DNA from: Brachypterus glaber
Lineage: Eukaryota > Arthropoda > Insecta > Coleoptera > Kateretidae
Assembly (NCBI GenBank): GCA_958510825.1
Contig: OY294050.1
Location: forward strand, 6,487,340 to 6,551,339
Direction: 5' to 3'
Length of the DNA: 64,000 nucleotides
This document shows positions 10,291 through 22,152 of this stretch, in pieces; the stretch's first letter is position 1, and each line of letters opens with the position of its first letter. Below the pieces are notes generated by a model. That model saw only the letters and a program-made list of their open reading frames with translations. It ran no database searches and was not told where the DNA came from. Position numbers and translations under genes: made by a program.

Positions 10291-10440
10291 CCTTCATAGA
10301 AACACTCGTTTTTAGCAGTATTTTAAATATCAAAAGTTAAGTTTTTTCCCTAGTGACCAAAAAATTTTTTGCTCACCATTTTAAATGTAAAAAGTTAAGT
10401 TTTTTCCACTAGTGACTAAAAAATGTTTTTCTCGCTCTTT
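10291..10440 (+). repeat. Two-unit tandem repeat, about 61 bp
   Basis: Two adjacent diverged units share AAAGTTAAGTTTTTTCC, CTAGTGAC and AAAAAAT. No coding potential. Confidence 0.55.
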
Positions 10441-11850
10441 TGCATATTAAGAAAACTTAATCTTTTTGTCATAATTTTTTTCTAAAATATAGATCTCGTG
10501 TATTAAGTGATTTTACCCACTTAATTTACTAGAAAATAGTGAGGAAAATAATTATGTAAGTGGAGGCTTTATAGAGTAAAATAATAATTTAATAAAAAAA
10601 TGTATTTTTTATGCTATAGTAAAGATTCTTTATTAAAGAATCTTTAAATAGGAAAATATGCCCTTTTTATACAGTTATTCTTAATTTGTCTAATTGATTA
10701 TTAGTCAATTATACTAATTTAGATGGTCATATAAATACCAAATAAAGATTCTATTTGGAACCGCTATCTTTTCAGATATTTTTATGCTTTATCTTTATGT
10801 TTATGTCCCATGGTATGACCGAATTTTATAAGAAAATCAATTTATTTTTATTAGTTAGTGAAAAAATACAAAGAATTCAGTTTATGAGGGAGTATACTTA
10901 AGTTGTGGCAACTTTAAAAGTTAAAATTTAGAATTTGAAGTTAAATAACCATTTTGTTGTAAAGAGTTTCTTATTTTCTTTTTGATCAGAGTTATACGAC
11001 TTTATGTTAAGTCCCAACCTAAGTTACAAAAATAATTATGCTTTAATGTAAAAGAATTTGGCGCTGTGATCAAATACTGATCAGTACTCTGCTCTACAGT
11101 CGATTTTTACATAAGCGGTCACAGAAATATCGACTGTATTGCTATCTGGATTTGCCGCGTTCATCCTAAGGAGGGCAGTACTGAGTAAAGTTCTTTCAAA
11201 TCTCGCAAAAATGTCAAAGAAATCGATTCTTTTCCTCGAACAGACATTTTTTCTCGGTAGATAGTAGCAGCATCTATTATCTGCTGTAAGTAAAATTTAA
11301 ATTATAATATCCTCTATAATAAAATCTACGTATTGTCTTTAACCACCAATAAAAATTGTACCTTTTTTACTAATTATATATAATCATACAAACATAATAA
11401 GACGTGGTAAAGGTATAAAAGATTGTCAATTCAAACCCACTTATTAGTCAGAACTTTTAATATCATTTTAGTTTAAATAAGAATAAAAAAGGGATCGAAA
11501 AATTATACGCCTTGGTAAGTAAGTGCTTATTTTCAGTCCCATAAAAAATGCCAAATTATGTTTTTCAAACCTGAGAAATTACTTTACATCAATCATTATT
11601 TTCAGATTATTTTTCTCAACATCTTTATGATTTTATGAATGACGAAAAAAATATTTTATATATACAGGGTGATCACTGCCAAGTTGCTCAATTAATATTT
11701 TTATGGATTATTTCATAAAAATTCGAACAATGTGATAATTTAACTAGTGTTAATAATCAGTGTACTTTTTACTTACAATTTTAAATTAAATTTCTTTGGT
11801 TTACAAAAAAATAAAATGTTTAAAAAATGTATAAAATGTTACACTTCAAA
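10441..11850. other. AT-rich intergenic with an isolated mariner-like end
   Basis: Nothing coding. A small palindrome AAGATTCTTTATTAAAGAATCTT lies near 10623-10645 in two arms. TATACAGGGTGATCACTG at about 11662 is a mariner-like terminal motif without a matching right end. Confidence 0.4.
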
Positions 11851-12140
11851 GTACAATGTGATTCATAAGTACCTATTCTATTAAATCTAAGAAAAAAATC
11901 GGCAATTTCAAACAAATCATTTAAAGTCTGACCACCCCTGTAGAAAAAGCGTGTAAAAATTCAAAAAATTCGAAAAATGTGCAAAATTTTAGATTTTGAC
12001 GCACAATGTTATCGATAAGTTCCTAATTACTTAAATCTAAGAAAAAATCGGCATTTTCAAATAACTAATTTAAAATTTGACCACCCCTGTGGCAAAAATG
12101 TGTAAAAATTCAAAAAATTCGAAAAATGCACAAAACTTTC
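11851..12140 (+). repeat. About 149-bp tandem repeat, two units
   Basis: Two adjacent units share TTAAATCTAAGAAAAAA, GACCACCCCTGT and TCAAAAAATTCGAAAAATG at a spacing of about 148-150 bp. This is a short satellite-like array. Confidence 0.65.
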
Positions 12141-12715
12141 GCCTTTGATGATTGTTTTCAGAAAAACTATAATAGTAGTACCGTTTCTTGCAAGTACTTA
12201 GAACAAAACAATACTTGGATGACGTGTTATCGGGGTTACATCTATAGTTAAGTGAATGAAAAGGCCCAACCGGAAGCCCGGTCATTTCTTGCGGCAAAAC
12301 GAGCATGATTTTGCACTTAACATTTTATTGCATTTTATTGCAGGTAAAACAATACCTGTGAAGAACATAGGTTACCGATTATTAAGGTGGGACACAATGA
12401 GAATTTTTTCCTGTGTTAACCCTATGTATATTGCAAATTATTTTATACTGCAACGAAAAAAAAATACCCATTGCGAAAATCAAAAATATTGAGATCCATA
12501 ATTTAACGTACGTATACTTATAGTAAAGAGATATTATTTTAAAATTTTTGAAATTCTACATATACAAGATGGTGGAGTTAAATTGGATCTTTATGAAGAA
12601 TTTGAGATTAGTAGTTTTGCTCATAAGTATCCTGAAAATATTTTAAATAAACAGCTTACGTTCCCCCGTTCTAACACTACACTTTTTATTGTTGAGTTTA
12701 TTGATAGTTGAGATA
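12141..12715. other. Intergenic, nothing recognised
   Basis: Short overlapping frames on both strands at 12070-12492 lack any domain or splice context. Confidence 0.35.
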
Positions 12716-12900
12716 TTGACACATAAACAAGACAACTTAAACTATTCTTAATACACTTGATATTTTACATTTTAAAATGTGAGCAGAGGGGAATAGGGGA
12801 CAATTTTTTAAACGGAAAGGAGGGTCGTGTGTTACATCATTTTATAGAAAATAAAATTTTCTATTCGACCATATATTTTTTAGTTTTTTAATCATTTTTT
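12716..12900. mobile_element. Fragment of ACCGGGTGTCCC element
   Basis: GACAACTTAAACTATTCTTA, AAAATGTGAGCAGAGGGG and GTGTGTTACATCATTTTA match internal parts of the 35361-35963 family. The terminal sequences are missing. Confidence 0.5.
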
Positions 12901-13550
12901 TAAGGTGTAAATTATATAAATAATGATATAAATAATTATTAGTTTAAAAACACGTATAATTAATACGTATAATTTACGTTTTTGCATCATGAAATTATTC
13001 ATTTTTCAAAAATTGATTGATTTTTTAGGTTGGTAGCAAAATAATTTAGCCCCACCTTAACAACCACCACTAGAATAAAATTTTCACTTTAACTTTAATA
13101 AACCTATAGGTATACCTGCTAATTTTAAACGTATTTCGAAGAACCCTAGGTCCATTGATTAACTAGATAGTTAACAGAAAAGATAACAAATTTTTATGTT
13201 ATCTTTTTAAGTACTACCTAATTTTAACTCCATTTTTTCGATACTTAACATTTTTAAGGGTTTAACAAAAGAATTGGTAGTTCTGGGTTGTGACTCATTT
13301 CAAATGAATTTACCTTAAAATTGTGAGAATTTTTTAAATTTTAACAGGAAAATGCTAATGTGCAATATTAACTAAACGGCGGACGGTTGTTTACAGTTGT
13401 ATTACGTTTGGAGCAACCGGTAAGTTTTTAAAAATAACTTCTAATATTTTAGATGATTAAACACACGGAATTCCCCGCTGTGCGGTATTATCCCCCTTTC
13501 CCCTAAGTTTTTTTAGGAACTGTTTAGGAATAGATATTAGAAAATTATAT
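12901..13550. other. AT-rich intergenic, nothing recognised
   Basis: No open frame or shared repeat seen. Confidence 0.35.
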
Positions 13551-13555
13551 GGACC

Positions 13556-13836
13556 AAATTACACACTCACAAAATGTCATTGTAATTTTAATACAAAATT
13601 TTATTTGTAAATACATATTTATAACGCCACCATTGGTATTTAATACTTTACTTGTGATATTAAATACTGCAATGTGTGTATTGTATACATAATGTTGTCA
13701 TACTAACTAAGCAACATGTGTTTATTAATACTGTAACATTTGGAAAATTATATCACAGTTATAGTTTGGTATACTTTAAATTGTAGTTGTTGTGTTATTG
13801 ATTTAGTTTAAAGTATGTTACAGTATTTAGTCAACT
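13556..13836 (+). mobile_element. TGTTACAGTATT family element, uninterrupted copy
   Basis: Runs from ACACTCACAAAATGTCATTG to AGTATGTTACAGTATTTAG. It provides uninterrupted reference sequence across the sites where the copies at 37715 and 49612 carry insertions (TTGTGATATTAAATACTG is intact). Confidence 0.7.
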
Positions 13837-13899
13837 AACTTCAAAATTTAAAAAGTCGTTATTTTTTTCAGAAATATTGCACCTTTGGAAAAATATTTT

Positions 13900-14190
13900 A
13901 ATATTTTTTCAACACTTAAATATTTTATTATCATTTCTTGTTATACTTAAATCGGAAATAAGTCATAAAAATATCTAGGTAAGTACACAAAAAAAAATTA
14001 TATTAGGTGTAAAATTTTCATTCATAAATATGAATTTACAAGCGCGCTATGGCGCTTAATTTGTTCTACCCATTTTTAAGTAACACGAATTTCGTAAAAT
14101 TTATAATGGCTTTCTCGAGTGCTTTGGGCAATAAAAGCTATTTTTATACCTAATTGTAACAAGTATGCGTGAAATTTGGTAAAATGACAT
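13900..14190 (+). mobile_element. 290-bp dispersed repeat, copy 1
   Basis: Contains AAGCGCGCTATGGCGCTTAA and CTTTCTCGAGTGCTTTGGGC. A close inverted copy lies at 21861-22152, about 8 kb away. Confidence 0.7.
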
Positions 14191-14308
14191 TTGAGATGGA
14201 TTATGGTTAAAGGAATTTCAAGTATTTTTATGCCCTAGGCCTAATTTTGATGCCGAACTTTTTATCCCGAAAGTTTTCTCGTCCAGAAAGTTAAGTGCAC
14301 GATCTTAA

Positions 14309-14710
14309 TAGTTTTCGTAACGAGTAAGCGACTTTTTAGTATATAGTGCACGAGAAAAAAGTTTTTTTGACGACGCGGTGCGAAGTCAAAAAATCATTCG
14401 AGTGCACTAAGGACTTGATGCAAACGAGTTGCGAACATTTTTCGTTCGACCTACAGTCTAGACTGTTTAAAAATGTATATTTTAAAGAATTACCTGTGTT
14501 TAATTTTGACATTTTAAAATTTTATAAACGTCAAATGACATGTTAAATGAAAGCTATGTGTAATCGTTTGGATAAATGAGTGTGCATAGTTGTCATTTTA
14601 TTCAAATATGCACTATGTACTCGTGCGATAGAAAAATATCGTAACGAGTATATATAGTGATCATGCATTTTTCTTTATTTCGTGTACACTAGGTCGTACG
14701 AAAAATAGTA
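14309..14710 (+). mobile_element. 400-bp TIR element, copy 1
   Basis: Starts AGTTTTCGTAACGAGTAAGC and ends GGTCGTACGAAAAATA, giving short inverted ends. A homologous copy is at 29287-29683. The small frame inside reads the same way in both copies only because the DNA is homologous. Confidence 0.65.
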
Positions 14711-16082
14711 CTTTTTGCCATTGTATCCTAAGTATACTATCATACACATTATTTCGCCTACTATAATAATATGAACGTAAGGTTTCTTTTTTGACCTCTC
14801 ACTTGGGTCTCCAAAAAATATATCGTCGGCTTAGGGTGTTAACCCGCTAACTCCTTTTGACCAAACTTTATAGAAGACGAAAAAAAAAACTTATAATAAT
14901 TTCTATAATTATGCTATTTATAACAAAATGAAAAACCGTTTCTTTATTAGCGTGTTTTGGAGGTTTTAACAACTATCAACTCAAAAAAAATTAATTTGGG
15001 CTTGATTTTTATTGAATTAAAAAGGAGATGGCAGGTTTTCTACCTTTGAGACAAATCTACAACAAGGAGTTGGCAGATTTAAGTTAAAGCAGAAAAATTT
15101 CAAAAGAAAACTAACTAATAACTCACTAAACAAGTTAATACAAAAAAGAGGCTTAGACTTTTCTAAAAAAAAGAGGTTATGTTTTTGAATTTAACATTTG
15201 AAATAAATTGCATTTTCCTGAAGTTTTTGAAAGTGTGTCTGCATTTGATTTTAAAAGTATCGACGCGCAGAAAAATACGCCTCATTTATTTAATGTTACA
15301 GTAAATTATAATAAATGATAAAATAAATAATTAATTGTATAAGAACAATGATGTTTAAAGCATTTTTCTTTAGAGATACATATAATAAATTAATATGTAA
15401 AACTTAAGAATTATCTGAGTTCCCAGAATTCAATATGGAGTCGGTTTATATAAAAGTTGAATATATCAATGGGAGGTTATCTATGATTTGAATTTCTGTC
15501 ATCCAAACTGTGTTATACAACAGAAAACAATATAAAATCACATATGAAGCACGTAGATGTATAGGTTCTGATACAGATTTTGTCTTATTCGATATTTTGT
15601 ATAAGTGCACCAATTATAATATAGGTTGCGTTCCTTACGCGGAACCGGCAACAAGTCTACGGCGCGATTGTGTAATTCATTTAACGGTGTTTAGTCACAG
15701 CCAGACTATTTTATGTTAAAATGTGTTTGTAATGAAAATATTAATACTACGAAACCGTTCTCCATATTTAAATTGAATATTTGATGGTTGTGATGTACTT
15801 TTGTGGGTTAACCACTTTTTTTTTGAGGTTATGTTAATAAGAAATTATATTTAGTTGAAACGATTGGAGAGACTTGCTTCAAGTCTCTAATACTTGTATC
15901 TGGCGAAAAGAACGAGAGTTCAGGACCATTAAGTCCTTTTGGGTCACTTTAATTTAGTGTCCAAAAGGACATTTTGAAGAAGAAGAAGAATTATAATATA
16001 TATAAGACTATTGCCAACGTTAAGTTATGTGAGTTTTCCAGAACATATTCTGTATAATTTAATGACAATGTAAAATAAAATT
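14711..16082. other. Intergenic, nothing coding
   Basis: Mostly A/T-rich. A hairpin GTCCTTTTGG / CCAAAAGGAC at about 15935-15970 is followed by GAAGAAGAAGAAG, possibly the tail of an old retroelement. The 69-codon frame at 15510 is unsupported. Confidence 0.35.
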
Positions 16083-16143
16083 TTACAGAATATAAAGGTC
16101 CAAAATGACAAAATTTGCGTTACGTAATACTTGAACGTTCCCA
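16083..16143. mobile_element. PIF/Harbinger-like MITE end
   Basis: Right end only: GCGTTACGTAATACTTGAAC then GTTCCC, preceded by GGTCCAAAATGAC. The left part is missing. Confidence 0.6.
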
Positions 16144-17127
16144 AAATCCTGCGTTAATGAAAAAAATATGGGAAAACATACTTTTATGAAAGTGATTCTT
16201 ATTGCTTTTTTAGTTTATGCAGTTTTAGATGCAAAAAAGCTGATTTCAGCAAAAAAAATGTCACAGTCTGTCTGTCTCTAAAGATTTTGACCACAATAAC
16301 TCTAACTAAAGACTTCAAATTTGGACCAAAGGTTTCGTATCTAAATTTAATGTTGTAAAAGTTGTTTTATTTTTTTTTCTTCAAAAATATTTTTTTCTTT
16401 TTTTTTTCTTTTTAAAAAAATATTTTCTATTGAATGAATGCATCCACTTAAATTGGAAGTTCAATAATTTGATAATATTACGCCGTGCCTGTACAAATAC
16501 CTGAGAAAGAAATGCGTATAAAAACTCAATTGAAAAAAATGTTTAAGGACTCCCTGTTAAGTTTTAACTTAAAACAATCTCTAAGCGGCAAAAACAAAAG
16601 AGCGTTATCCTCAGGTGGTACGAAATTTGGTCCCTCGTCATTTTGGTTCTGACACACCGGGTTCCCGGGTACGATTTATCTACCAAATGGACACAACACG
16701 GATTTACAATTATATCAAAAATGGACAGGAGAAGCGACCACCAACAAATAAAAACTTTTAGATAATGTCTTTTTACTTTTTACGCCCTTTATCACTTCCT
16801 CCAAATTTTGACGATAATTAGGCGTAACTACTAAGGGCTCAACTACCCATTTTAATCATTTTCCCCAAAATATCACAATTTTTCTTAATTAATTACTGAT
16901 TGTACACAGGGCTGTAGTGAATAAGATTTTGTGGGGGAAGAAGGTCAAAAATTACAACTTTTTTTAGACTAAAAATACCACTTTTTCCTCGAGATAAAAG
17001 CTTTTAAGCTTTGTCCGTGAGAGTTTTTACCCGTGACCAAAATTAAAAAAAAAGCTTTGTCTGTGACAGTTTTTTTAACCAAACCAAAATTTTGACGACT
17101 AAAAAAGAGGGAGTTGTGCCACACAGT
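16144..17127. other. AT-rich intergenic with diverged internal repeat
   Basis: Around 16735, GCGACCACCAACAAATAAAA resembles GCGGCCACCAGAAAATAAGA near 17755, suggesting an old duplication. GTCTGTCTGTCTC near 16268 belongs to a motif seen again near 24520 and 27730. Confidence 0.35.
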
Positions 17128-17322
17128 AACTTTGACGAAAATACCCGCTTTAAACCCCAAAAAAAGTGTAAACAATAACAAATATATGGTCTATCACACA
17201 ACTTGTGTGATCCATCAATTTAAAGCTTGAAAAATTCTCTATTAGACCATATATTTTTTATTATTTACACTTTTTTTGGGGGTTAAACCGGGTATTTTCG
17301 TAAAAGTTTCTTTAAAGAATCA
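17128..17322. mobile_element. Foldback element, about 75-bp arms
   Basis: GACGAAAATACCCGCTTTAA, CCCCAAAAAAAGTGTAAAC and ATATGGTCTA are mirrored as TAGACCATATA, GTTTACAC-like and GGGTATTTTCGT around a loop with ACACAACTTGTGTG. Confidence 0.65.
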
Positions 17323-18041
17323 AACCATTTTTGAAAAATATTTAATTGTATGATGCAAAAACGTTTACTATAAATAAAATAAAAGTCCTAACTTAAAACA
17401 TCGTTTTTTTAGCAAAAAAAAAAAATGGAAAATCAAACCCTTAAAAAAAAGTTTTAAAATGTTATATCGAGGGCTTTAAAACATAGAGGCTTATAGGTAC
17501 GCCATTTTTTTTGTTTGAGATTTTGATAGTTTTAGGTTTGGTTTAATAAACCATGAAGCCCCCGATATTCTCAAATGATGAGTTACATATAAAAGAGCTT
17601 ACTTAGTTATTTTTAAAAGCGAGATGGAAGTAAAAAGAAAAGTAGGCAGGCCTAGGATAGAATATTGTTTACAAATAACAAAGAATATAGAAATTTTTAC
17701 CAAATATTAATAATTTATTACCAAATAGTAAAAGTATAACAAAAACATAAAAAGCGGCCACCAGAAAATAAGATTATTTAGATAAGGTATTTTAAGTTTG
17801 TATTTCCTTTATTTTTTTTCTTTTAAGGCGTAACCTTTTAGGCTTTTCAATTATTTTTACCCTCAAAATTACAAACAATGCATAAATTGATTTAGATTCT
17901 TAAGGAAAACAATGGTGTCATTTTTGAATAGATCTTCTTTCTCTGCCGTATTTAGAAAAAATTCCGCATACTTACAATGTTTTATGTTTTGTTAATTTAC
18001 ACAGAATGTTACTGGTAATGTAAAAATAGACAAAATCATAA
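17323..18041. other. AT-rich intergenic, nothing recognised
   Basis: No coding-like frame and no TIR found. Confidence 0.35.
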
Positions 18042-18049
18042 GTAATGAA

Positions 18050-18303
18050 CAACGAACTAAAAACTATTCTCTCTAGAATACGCATACCGTTAACATAAAG
18101 TATCGCCAACATCTCGGTTTGTTTGTAAACAAATAGTGGGTATATTCAGGCCTGAACAATAACAATTACCAGTAACTGTAATTGTTGTCTCTGTTAGAAC
18201 AAAGCTATGCGAGTAAGACAGACAAATGTATATGTTGGCTACGTTTTTGTCAGTTTTTACAAATGAAATGCCTATTCTAGAGAGAAGAGTTATTGGTTCG
18301 TTG
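18050..18303. mobile_element. hAT-like MITE, copy 4
   Basis: Complete, with both TIRs. Flanks GTAATGAA and TTAATGTA agree at 6 of 8 positions, so this is an older or mutated target duplication. Confidence 0.75.
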
Positions 18304-18937
18304 TTAATGTATCATCATCAGATTTTGATTTGCGAGATTCCATGCCACTTTTTGAATACATTAATATTATTAAACGATCGCGTGACTGAATGTCTACCGT
18401 TCTCAATAATTTTCAACATAAAAATTAACATATATGTTCTAGAGAATCGAAAGAATTTCGAGGGCATTTTTTTTACTTTTTTGCTTTTGGGTTACATTTA
18501 GTTTTTTATAACCTATCGTAATTATTACTTTAGGAAGAATTTGCAATAAAAATAAATGTCTCTAAATAATACGTGCTAAATAATACCTACACTGAAAAAG
18601 AGATCTATTTGGGGCAGAAGAATTGATTTCTTTGACATTTTTGTTCTTAGGGCAAATGAAGATTACCATTTTAGTAAAACCACGTTTAAACTTATAGGTA
18701 AACAAGTATAAACAAGTATTTATCAAAGAATGAGTATTCTGATGCATTAACTCGCCGTTTTATTTGTTTTAAATGCCTATTAGACCCAACACATTTCTCA
18801 AAAATGGCATTTTTCCATCTTTATCGAAAAGACCCATCTAGAATATTTCAAACCTTTTTTAAAATATATTTAGATTCGTACAGAAGAACTAATTCCCATT
18901 TGCCTGACTATACCTACACAAGATTTTATTATAATGT
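18304..18937. other. Intergenic, nothing recognised
   Basis: TACACTGAAAAAGAG near 18590 resembles the terminal motif of the 21346-21582 element, but no matching right end is seen. Confidence 0.35.
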
Positions 18938-19070
18938 AGTAATATGGTTATTTGCATTTCGGACATAATATATGAGTAAAGAGTATTAAATAAAAAAGTT
19001 TCTTCAACAGCCAGGATTTGAACCTTCCAAATAACAGTTAAATGCTTTACCAACTGAGCTACCAAAGACT
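18938..19070 (-). mobile_element. tRNA-derived SINE, copy 1
   Basis: On the minus strand the head has pol III box A TAGCTCAGTTGG (19050-19061) and box B GGTTCAAATCC (19014-19024), at tRNA-like spacing. The body then reads AAACTTTTTTATTTAAT and GAAATGCAAATAACC. The copy at 36462-36612 shares both head and body, which marks a SINE and not a lone tRNA gene. Confidence 0.65.
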
Positions 19071-19552
19071 AGTTTTAAATGTATTTAGTACAAAATATTG
19101 ATATTTAGTAAACGCAGGATTTCTCTCAAAGATTCTTCGCCCTGGATCAGTGGTTTTTAGTAAAAAATACTGGATTTTCGTGCATTTTTACAATATAAAG
19201 TAAAAAATCCCATAGTGCTGATTCTATTTCTTCTGGACACAAATATTTTATTACTAATACGTTTCAGATAAACACATTTTACAGGCACCCGAAACAGAAA
19301 AAAACTGGACAAATTAGTAAGGACAAGTTTGTCCAAGTAATAATTCACACGGACCTAAAAGCCTTATCTTTAAATTGGGGGGCTCAATTCTAGTCCAAGA
19401 AAAAATAAAACACAGTCATTAAAAATGTCACTAAAATACTTTCCATTAGACTGGCCTTGAATTTGGTTTTTAAAAATACTTAATATTACTCTCCCTTAAT
19501 ATTTAACATAAATGTGAGTTGCTAAAAATTTAAAAATTGGCTTAGTAGATGA
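19071..19552. other. Intergenic, nothing recognised
   Basis: No supported gene or repeat. Confidence 0.35.
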
Positions 19553-19964
19553 ATGGAGCTCTCTACAACTAGAATTATGAAACAAAAGACGTCTACCCTA
19601 TCTCTATCTCATTTGTGCTACACTTTCCAGCCAACCAAATAAATACTGTATTTGTTTTTCATACAACAAATACAGTATTTATTTGTTGGGCCGGAAAGTG
19701 TAGCACTGAGCGGCACGAACGAACATAGCTAATGTGAATCTGTAGAATAAGAAAATTCTACTAAAATTCAGATGGCGCCAGTAATTTCTTTAATAAAAAT
19801 ACTATAGTTACACTTTTCGCCCGGCCAAGTAAATATTGTATTTGTTCAACAAAGAACAAATACAGAATTTGTTTGGTTGGGTGGAAGTGGGAGTGTATGT
19901 ATGTCTTCTATCCTTTTAGGGTAGAACTTTTGTCCCTGTCTAATCTAACGGGAGAAATCGCCAT
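19553..19964 (+). mobile_element. Two-hairpin element, copy 2
   Basis: Same orientation as, and nearly identical to, 7917-8311, including both hairpins. It has small insertions (GCACGAAC near 19713; CTATAGTTAC near 19803). The ends ATGGAGCTCTCT and GGAGAAATCGCCAT set the boundaries. Confidence 0.7.
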
Positions 19965-20419
19965 TTAAGGAAGCTTTCTTCTTCATCTAGATGAAGATAA
20001 TTACTTAAAAAAAAGTAATTGCGGTTTTGCTTATAGTGACTTCAGGTTGATTCACCTTTAAAAGTATCAAAATCAGGGCCAGTCTAATCTATGATATATC
20101 TACACCATGTCAGGTATTTTTTGTTCATCAAAATTGATTCTATCTATATATTATGTGTCTAATTAACTAATTTTGAACTTGTGAGTTGGTATATCTGATT
20201 TAATTTACATACATTCTATATTTATTCTCAAACAACTCAATTTGGAATGTTTTTTTCGTGTGGAAAAATAATCCTGATGATGGTTTTGATACGGGACATA
20301 TTTGTTGTTTCCTGGTAGCTTTTTAATCAGATCAAGATTTTCTTTTAATAAATAACAAACAATTTCACTTGCCGATTTGGTTTATGATAATAATTATTTT
20401 TGGGTAGGGGTCTTTACAG
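19965..20419. other. Intergenic, nothing recognised
   Basis: No shared repeat or frame of interest. Confidence 0.35.
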
Positions 20420-21066
20420 AGCAGTCCATTACCGCGAAACCGTTAACGCGCCACCGTTACCGCGCATGAACTTTACCGCGCATGGACTATACCGCGCATA
20501 GACTTTACCGCGAAAATAACAGCGAAGGGGCCAATACCGCGCATGGACCATTACCGCGAATAATTATTTTAATTTTTTTTGAAGAAAAAAAGATTAAATA
20601 AAAAAAATAAATATTTTGCAGAAAACAATCAAACAGTTCTAACTGATATAGCTGATGGGTCAGAGTTGTGGCCATTACTAGTTTCCTTTAAAACATTTCC
20701 GTCAGAAGTATGAAAACGCCACTTGCAACAAAGCACGTCGTAATTTACGCACTTTTTTTAATTTTCAACAGTCTTTTCTTTCCTTTATATGAAATGTTTA
20801 TATATAGCGAGGTTTTTACCTCTAGCACTTTTCATTATTTCGATCGACGATTTATACAATTCAGTCGATATAAATTTTAAAAAAAAACAGATATAAAATA
20901 TCCAAACACAGATATATGGGTACATTTAGTAAACATAAAATAAAAATAATATATAACGATTTTCGCTGTAAAAGTCATACGCGGTAAAGACCGTAATGAA
21001 CTGCGCGGTAATGGTCTTCGCGGTAAAGAACCTGCGCGGTAATGGCTTGCCGCTAACCTTTTTTGT
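20420..21066. mobile_element. Iteron-armed element (TTACCGCG repeats)
   Basis: The left arm (20432-20560) has about eight spaced ACCGCG units in one orientation, for example TTACCGCGCATGAACTTT and TACCGCGCATAGACTTT, at about 16-17-bp pitch. The right arm (20977-21055) has the inverted units, for example CGCGGTAATGGTCTTCGCGG. The 400-bp middle is plain A/T-rich. Subterminal repeats in opposite orientation look like transposase-binding arms. The family is not identified. Confidence 0.6.
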
Positions 21067-21345
21067 TGAATTTTTTTTGTAGTTTTCATAAATTTCCGAT
21101 ATATTTTTTGACCTATGTTGTGGGACAGTCCATTTTGTTCGATGACTATGCCTGAGAATCTCGAAAAATATCAGTTCACGAGAGTTAAGACTAATTATCT
21201 AGCACTTAAAAAGACAAAATCACCCTGAGGGAGATAAAAATAAACCTCTAAAGTGCGGTGGTCACATAAAGAAAACAAAAATAACCATATTCCCTGAGAA
21301 TTTGAAAACCACATAAGTTTATGTGCAACATAAAATTCGATAAGA

Positions 21346-21582
21346 TACACTGAAAAAAACACAGATTCTTTGTACGAAATAAATATGAAATTTGCTTAAA
21401 CAAATAAGGCGTTTAATATATGCCAAATGAATGGCGAATTTGAAATAATAAAAAGGGTTTTTAATTTTCATTTGCAAAAAGCGTGGAGTCTTAGTTTAAG
21501 TCCTAAATTTAATTTGCCCTAAGAGAAAAAATGGCAAGGAAAACAGTTCTTTTACCTCAAACACACATCTTTTTTCAGTGTA
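21346..21582. mobile_element. Small TIR element, TACACTGAAAAAA ends
   Basis: Left TACACTGAAAAAAACACAG and right CACATCTTTTTTCAGTGTA are inverted. TA at both boundaries could be the target duplication. Confidence 0.6.
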
Positions 21583-21860
21583 CTTCTGTCAATAACAACA
21601 ACAACACCTTCCTTCTCCAATTACACAAATGAAAAAATTGCAAAAAAAATTGATAAAAAAAATATTTAAAAAAAAATAAGAAAAGAAATAGCACACGATG
21701 TTGAATCTGTCAATAAAAGATTAGTACATTAAGAATAAAATAATTATTACAAATACATTTTCTTCTAAAGGGAGTTTAGTTTAAAGGTAAATTTTAATAA
21801 GGAATTTATAATTTTGGGACAGGAAATGAAATTCTTTAAATTCTTTGTAGTAAAAAGGAC

Positions 21861-22152
21861 AGTTTACCAAATTTCACGCATACTTGTTACAATTAGGTAT
21901 AAAAATGGTTTTTATTGCCCAAAGCACTCGAGAAAGCCATTATAAATTTTACGGAATTCGTGTTACTTAAAAATGGGTAGAACAAATTAAGCGCCATAGC
22001 GCGCTTGTAAATTCATATTTATGAATGAAAATTTTACACCTAATATAATTTTTTTTTGTGTACTTACCTAGATATTTTTATGACTTATTTCCGATTTAAG
22101 TATAACAGAAAATGATAATAAAATATTTATTTAGTGTTGAAAAAATATTTTT
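21861..22152 (-). mobile_element. 290-bp dispersed repeat, copy 2
   Basis: Inverted, highly similar copy of 13900-14190, including TTAAGCGCCATAGCGCGCTT. Confidence 0.7.

Noticed and set aside
20877..21089. Arg/Pro/Leu-rich minus-strand frame
   Set aside because: It reads the inverted ACCGCG iterons of the 20420-21066 element; its composition is explained by the repeat.
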